Below, piece after piece: positions 6,701 to 8,309 of a DNA stretch of 8,309 nucleotides. Numbering within the stretch: position 1 is the first letter of the stretch; every line of letters starts with the position of its first letter. The notes under the pieces were generated by a model that was not told the DNA's origin, searched no databases, and was given only the letters and a program-made list of their open reading frames with translations. Both the position numbers and the translations under genes were made by a program. The stretch is from an uncultured Bacilli bacterium (GTDB taxonomy: Bacteria; Bacillota_I; Bacilli_A; RF39; UBA660): contig CAJTSN010000002.1 of the NCBI GenBank assembly GCA_910578745.1, positions 18,942-27,250 of the forward strand, given 5' to 3'.

Positions 6701-7603
6701 AAAATTGATTCGGAGGATGGACATGCTTTACCGAATACGAAAATCCAAATTTTAACAGAAGGAAAAGAGCCTATATTTACAGGAATAACAGATGAAGATG
6801 GCAAAATTTTAGTATCAAATTTGCCACAGGGTTCTTATTATATAAAGGAGATCGCTTCTTCTTTTGGTTACATGGTATGTGATGAAGAGATTCCTTTTTC
6901 AATTCGTACAAATGAAGATTTTATAAGTTTAGTAATGACGAATGATAAGAAGAAAGTCCTCTTTACAATTGATAAGAAAGATGATAAAGGAAATGCTTTA
7001 TCAGGTGTGATTTTTGGCATTTATAATAGAAGTGGAGAATTAATAACAGAAGTACAGACGAATATAGAGGGTCGAATAACCTTACAACTGCCTTATGGAC
7101 ATTATTTTTATCAAGAATTGCAAGGCTTATCCGATTTTATTATAGATGAAACACGTTATTCCTTTCAAATTAAAACGGATGAACCTATACTTAGAGAAGT
7201 GATTAATCAAAGAATAACTTCTAAAGTAACAATTCATAAAATCAATCAAGATTTTCTTTCTTTAGAAGGTGTGGAGATTGGAATTTATACGGAAGAGGGG
7301 GATTTCATTTCTACAGGATATACAGATGTATTTGGAAATATTTCCTTTATGTTAGAAAATGGCAAATATTATTATCAGGAACAAAGCACTTTAGATATGT
7401 ATCTTTTAGACCATCAAAAATATTATTTTGAGGTAAGTGGAGAGGACCAAGAGTTTACATTGATGAATCAAAGAGAAAGAGTTTCAGTTCCAAATACATT
7501 TAAAAATAGGAGTTTTTTACCTGAAATTGTTCTTTTCGTTCTTTTATTCATAATGCTGGGAGGAAAATGTGCAAAAAACAAAATTTATTCTTCTAGGATT
7601 TGA
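3755..7603 (+). CDS. Thioester-domain surface adhesin with ten SpaA/Cna-B repeats and a VPNTF sorting signal
   Basis: A 1282-residue secreted, wall-anchored adhesin. The start is TTG 3755, preceded by AAAGGAGGGGG; the extension to 3701 lacks a ribosome binding site and would bury the signal peptide. Residues 1-27 are a signal peptide (MRKTK, hydrophobic core, STNA). Residues about 35-165 form a thioester (TQXA-type) domain with Cys66 in AYCIETG and Gln118 in AATQALLWE, the pair that forms an internal thioester for covalent attachment to host amines in characterised relatives. A beta-rich linker domain spans about 172-262. Ten SpaA/Cna-B-like domains follow with predicted isopeptide Lys at 270, 366, 463, 560, 657, 754, 866, 983, 1074 and 1162. 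The C-terminus has VPNTF (1245-1249), a hydrophobic stretch (about 1253-1270) and the basic tail KCAKNK. The gene is followed by, and overlaps, the sortase gene. Architecture is read from motifs. Ligand is unknown. Confidence 0.93.
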   Translation: MRKTKSVILLCCSLFFSFFLSMHSTNALEFSLQHSGYYYEMNQPEATNYASWKLDYYMINNQVAYCIETGVDEGEAMVEGNWENTHLPQEIKERMLLLAYYGYNYPGHESANYRAATQALLWETILGDNSKVTYSSERYGNGSIYNVDFEKSKIESLVKRHYDKPSFQGTTVTVQIGKQISLEDTNQVLSNFDVTFSKGVDVQIQDNTLKLTPMEEGELVLTFTKRKNYSSNYKIFYGDAVQNMLVVGNVDEVTFQVKIKAITGKISLSKYDFDTGKAQGNATLEGAVYAIYRKSDDAIMSYIRTDENGYVEAEGFYYDEYYLKEIEHSEGYLLDETTYFFDFHDTAHVHMHVPEKVVKGKIRVLKIDRETNLCQSPEGTTLQGAQYGVYDTTGRLVDTLTIGTNCMATSKWLPYGVYEVKEITPSLGYQLDETSYEVILHTEDIFEVVSKEKRGSGVIEITKLDYDTNMCQSRGEATLEGAKYGIYDQDGNLIEQVTINSTCKARSKELPYGTYEVREIQASKGYQLDESVYVVNIDSSEVKTILSKEKRIRGKIEILKKDKDLNQCIGSGQGTLKGAQYEIYDIDGILVETVTIGENCKAISKELPYGHYTVKESKASTGYLLDTSIYSVFIEEEEIVSMTSLETIIKNEITFFKQIEKTNEDTTIQFFPEEGVTFEIYDNENHLYRSVITNKDGLATLKLPYGRWRVHQKNTKEGYEKVDDFFISVNSIQDVGLFYTLVDKQRLVDLQIYKIDAETKSRIALLGTTFRILNLDTHKYISQSIDGRMYDSFETDATGKLATPLKLPIGNYKIEEIKAPSGYLINDQGVTFSIDFNDLEASTTENKNFIISFENVPIKGQFIIHKTGEVSFVEHSFLDIPLENVVFGIYAQDTIFLSDQQSVHYKKDELVDTIVTQKNGKGSSKLLPIGKYYVKEIETHQNYNLDTTVYSFEIKQMDAAIPIVYVYHTVKNQLKKGTLEIIKIDSEDGHALPNTKIQILTEGKEPIFTGITDEDGKILVSNLPQGSYYIKEIASSFGYMVCDEEIPFSIRTNEDFISLVMTNDKKKVLFTIDKKDDKGNALSGVIFGIYNRSGELITEVQTNIEGRITLQLPYGHYFYQELQGLSDFIIDETRYSFQIKTDEPILREVINQRITSKVTIHKINQDFLSLEGVEIGIYTEEGDFISTGYTDVFGNISFMLENGKYYYQEQSTLDMYLLDHQKYYFEVSGEDQEFTLMNQRERVSVPNTFKNRSFLPEIVLFVLLFIMLGGKCAKNKIYSSRI
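4562..7468 (+). repeat. Ten tandem SpaA/Cna-B-like domain repeats within the adhesin
   Basis: The repeats are protein-level and diverged, about 85-120 residues each. Each has a strand with Lys (for example ISLSKYD, IRVLKID, IEITKLD), a middle G-x-x-[YF]-x-I-Y motif, an LPYG-like turn, a KEI/REI motif followed by GYxLDE, and a final position exactly 11 residues before the next Lys. That position is E355, E452, E549, E646, D743, N855, N972, N1063 and N1151, with N1238 in the last domain. Domains 2-4 (residues 366-646) are the most alike and share two cysteines each. Confidence 0.85.
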
Positions 7604-7691
7604 AATATGTTTTTTTGTCTTTTCTCTACAATGGATTTTCTATACACAAACTTCTATAAAAAAGGAAGAAAATTTTTTCAAGAAAAAAAGG
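7558..7691 (+). other. Probable true sortase N-terminus in a second frame, ending at an A7 tract
   Basis: GGGAGGA at 7558-7564 precedes GTG 7569 at ideal spacing. From there the frame reads MQKTKFILLGFEICFFVF, then SLQWIFYTQTSIKKEENFF: a basic start, one strong membrane helix and a charged linker, a typical sortase anchor. It overlaps the last 35 nt of the adhesin gene. The catalytic domain continues in the frame one base back (-1). The junction lies around T6 (7673-7678) or A7 (7683-7689). One extra base in either tract would give a continuous 186-residue sortase, a normal length. Confidence 0.65.
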
Positions 7692-8128
7692 AATATGGAA
7701 TTTCAGATACCAATTCTTCGAATAAGGAAAATTATGTAGGAATAGTGGAAATTCCGATTATCGATGTAAAGGTAGGATTTTTTTCTAAGGAAAATCAGTT
7801 GAATTCAGTTGAATATGGTATTGAAGTTATAAAAAATAGTAAAATGCCAAGTGAGGTTGGAAATTTGATACTTGCTTCTCACTCTGGAACAAGTTCTATT
7901 TCCTATTTTAAAAATATACATCGATTAAAAAAGGGGGATTATATATATATTTACTACAAGAATATTAAACATATATATCAGGTCACTCTTATTTATGAGG
8001 AGGAAAAAAATGGTTCCATTTCTCTTCCCAAAGTAGAACAAAATTCATTACTAACATTAACAACGTGTAAAGGAGATAAACAACTGATCTTAATTAGTGA
8101 GCATGTGTCTTTTCAAATGTATGAGTAA
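7607..8128 (+). CDS. Sortase, probably dedicated to the upstream adhesin; start and frame uncertain
   Basis: A membrane-anchored transpeptidase that cleaves a sorting signal and links the protein to the cell wall. The open frame gives 173 residues. From residue 43 it shows the sortase beta-barrel: YVGIVEIPIIDVKVGF, then LILASHSG with catalytic His92, and LLTLTTC with catalytic Cys154. The strand after the Cys reads GDKQLILIS, placing Gln159 where sortases have the catalytic Arg; no Arg follows the Cys. There is no C-terminal membrane segment, which with the size fits class D/A-like enzymes rather than pilin-type class C. ATG 7607 follows the adhesin stop by three nucleotides in the same frame, with only a weak AGGA upstream, and its N-terminus is a poor anchor. 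A better start (GTG 7569) and anchor lie in another frame. Family certain, class and activity not. Confidence 0.88.
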   Translation: MFFCLFSTMDFLYTNFYKKGRKFFQEKKEYGISDTNSSNKENYVGIVEIPIIDVKVGFFSKENQLNSVEYGIEVIKNSKMPSEVGNLILASHSGTSSISYFKNIHRLKKGDYIYIYYKNIKHIYQVTLIYEEEKNGSISLPKVEQNSLLTLTTCKGDKQLILISEHVSFQMYE

Positions 8129-8151
8129 GCGTTAATAACTACGTTTGTTTT
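8127..8151 (+). terminator. Weak terminator candidate after the sortase
   Basis: AAGCGT (8127-8132) can pair with ACGTTT (8141-8146), including one G-T pair, across an 8-nt loop. A short T-rich stretch, GTTTTC, follows. The stem is short, so termination may be partial. Confidence 0.3.
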
Positions 8152-8154
8152 CAT

Positions 8155-8184
8155 TTGATTATTCTACCAAGCTATTTTTATGAT
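8155..8184 (+). promoter_or_regulatory. Candidate promoter of the short-chain dehydrogenase gene
   Basis: TTGATT (8155-8160) and TATGAT (8179-8184, 5 of 6 matches to the -10) are separated by 18 nt. The leader to ATG 8276 would be about 85 nt. This is a reasonable but unremarkable match in AT-rich sequence. Confidence 0.35.
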
Positions 8185-8275
8185 AAAATAATTGATATAC
8201 GGTAAAAGTATATTCGAAACTTTCTTGAAATACACTTAAAGAGAGTTATTCAAAAGAATAGAAAGAGGGTAGAAA

Positions 8276-8309
8276 ATGTTAGAAGGAAAAGTTGCAATCA
8301 TCACTGGAG
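8276..8309 (+). CDS. Short-chain dehydrogenase/reductase, N-terminus only
   Basis: The ORF starts at ATG 8276 with a purine-rich ribosome binding site (AAAGAGGG, 8263-8269) and runs off the right edge after 11 codons. MLEGKVAIITG is the typical opening of the classical SDR family: a first beta strand leading into the TGxxxGxG nucleotide-binding loop. It would be an NAD(P)-dependent oxidoreductase; 3-oxoacyl-ACP reductase (FabG) and sugar or steroid dehydrogenases share this start. The visible part cannot separate them. It has about 150 nt of its own upstream region, so it is probably not part of the adhesin-sortase unit. Confidence 0.75.
   Translation, partial: MLEGKVAIITG

Noticed and set aside
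7601..7603. TGA between adhesin and sortase read as Trp (Mycoplasma-type code), making one fusion protein
   Set aside because: Trp residues throughout the adhesin and transporter use TGG, and no other TGA occurs inside the long genes. A complete sorting signal also ends right at this stop.
1..8309. CRISPR arrays, tRNA or rRNA genes, insertion sequences
   Set aside because: No repeat-spacer pattern, no tRNA or rRNA signature sequence and no transposase motif was seen on either strand.

Overview
The window comes from a low-GC Gram-positive bacterium (Bacillota), judged by the AT-rich composition, strong Shine-Dalgarno sequences, a sortase, and a surface protein with a cell-wall sorting signal. 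An Erysipelotrichia- or RF39-like Bacilli host would fit the Cys-containing SpaA/Cna-B repeats, but that placement is inference. The genes use the standard code: Trp is TGG, and no TGA occurs inside the long reading frames.

Layout. (1) 1-870 (+): a LysR-type regulator, cut by the window's left edge. (2) 871-1483: a decayed stretch holding a short remnant of a YhcG/DUF1016-type PDDEXK nuclease, an unrecognised degenerate ORF with an internal stop, a long hairpin, and nothing else recognisable. (3) 1484-3217 (-): a complete single-polypeptide ABC exporter half-transporter (membrane domain plus ATPase), preceded by an extended -10 promoter. Its reading frame and its best-placed ATG disagree by one base. 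(4) 3218-3650: a divergent intergenic region with inverted repeats, a three-copy 9-bp motif and a rho-independent terminator pointing towards the next operon. (5) 3651-8128 (+): a compact cell-surface unit of a 35-residue putative membrane peptide, a 1282-residue thioester-domain/SpaA-repeat adhesin that starts at TTG, and a sortase. (6) 8276-8309 (+): the start of a short-chain dehydrogenase/reductase.

The surface unit is the most interesting part. The adhesin has a secretion signal, an N-terminal domain with the Cys and Gln needed for an internal thioester (covalent host attachment), a linking beta domain, ten tandem SpaA/Cna-B-like domains, and a sorting signal with VPNTF where LPXTG is usual. 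The sortase next door keeps the His and Cys but has Gln where the catalytic Arg is expected, so motif and enzyme may be a matched non-canonical pair. The ten repeats fall into two classes at the predicted isopeptide acceptor: Glu or Asp in the five outer domains, Asn in the five wall-proximal ones. Domains 2-4 each also carry a conserved Cys pair.

The sortase's membrane anchor appears to be encoded in a different frame from its catalytic domain, with a seven-A tract at the junction. Together with the similar one-base conflict at the ABC transporter start, this points to homopolymer indels. They could be real (phase variation, slippage) or base-calling errors.
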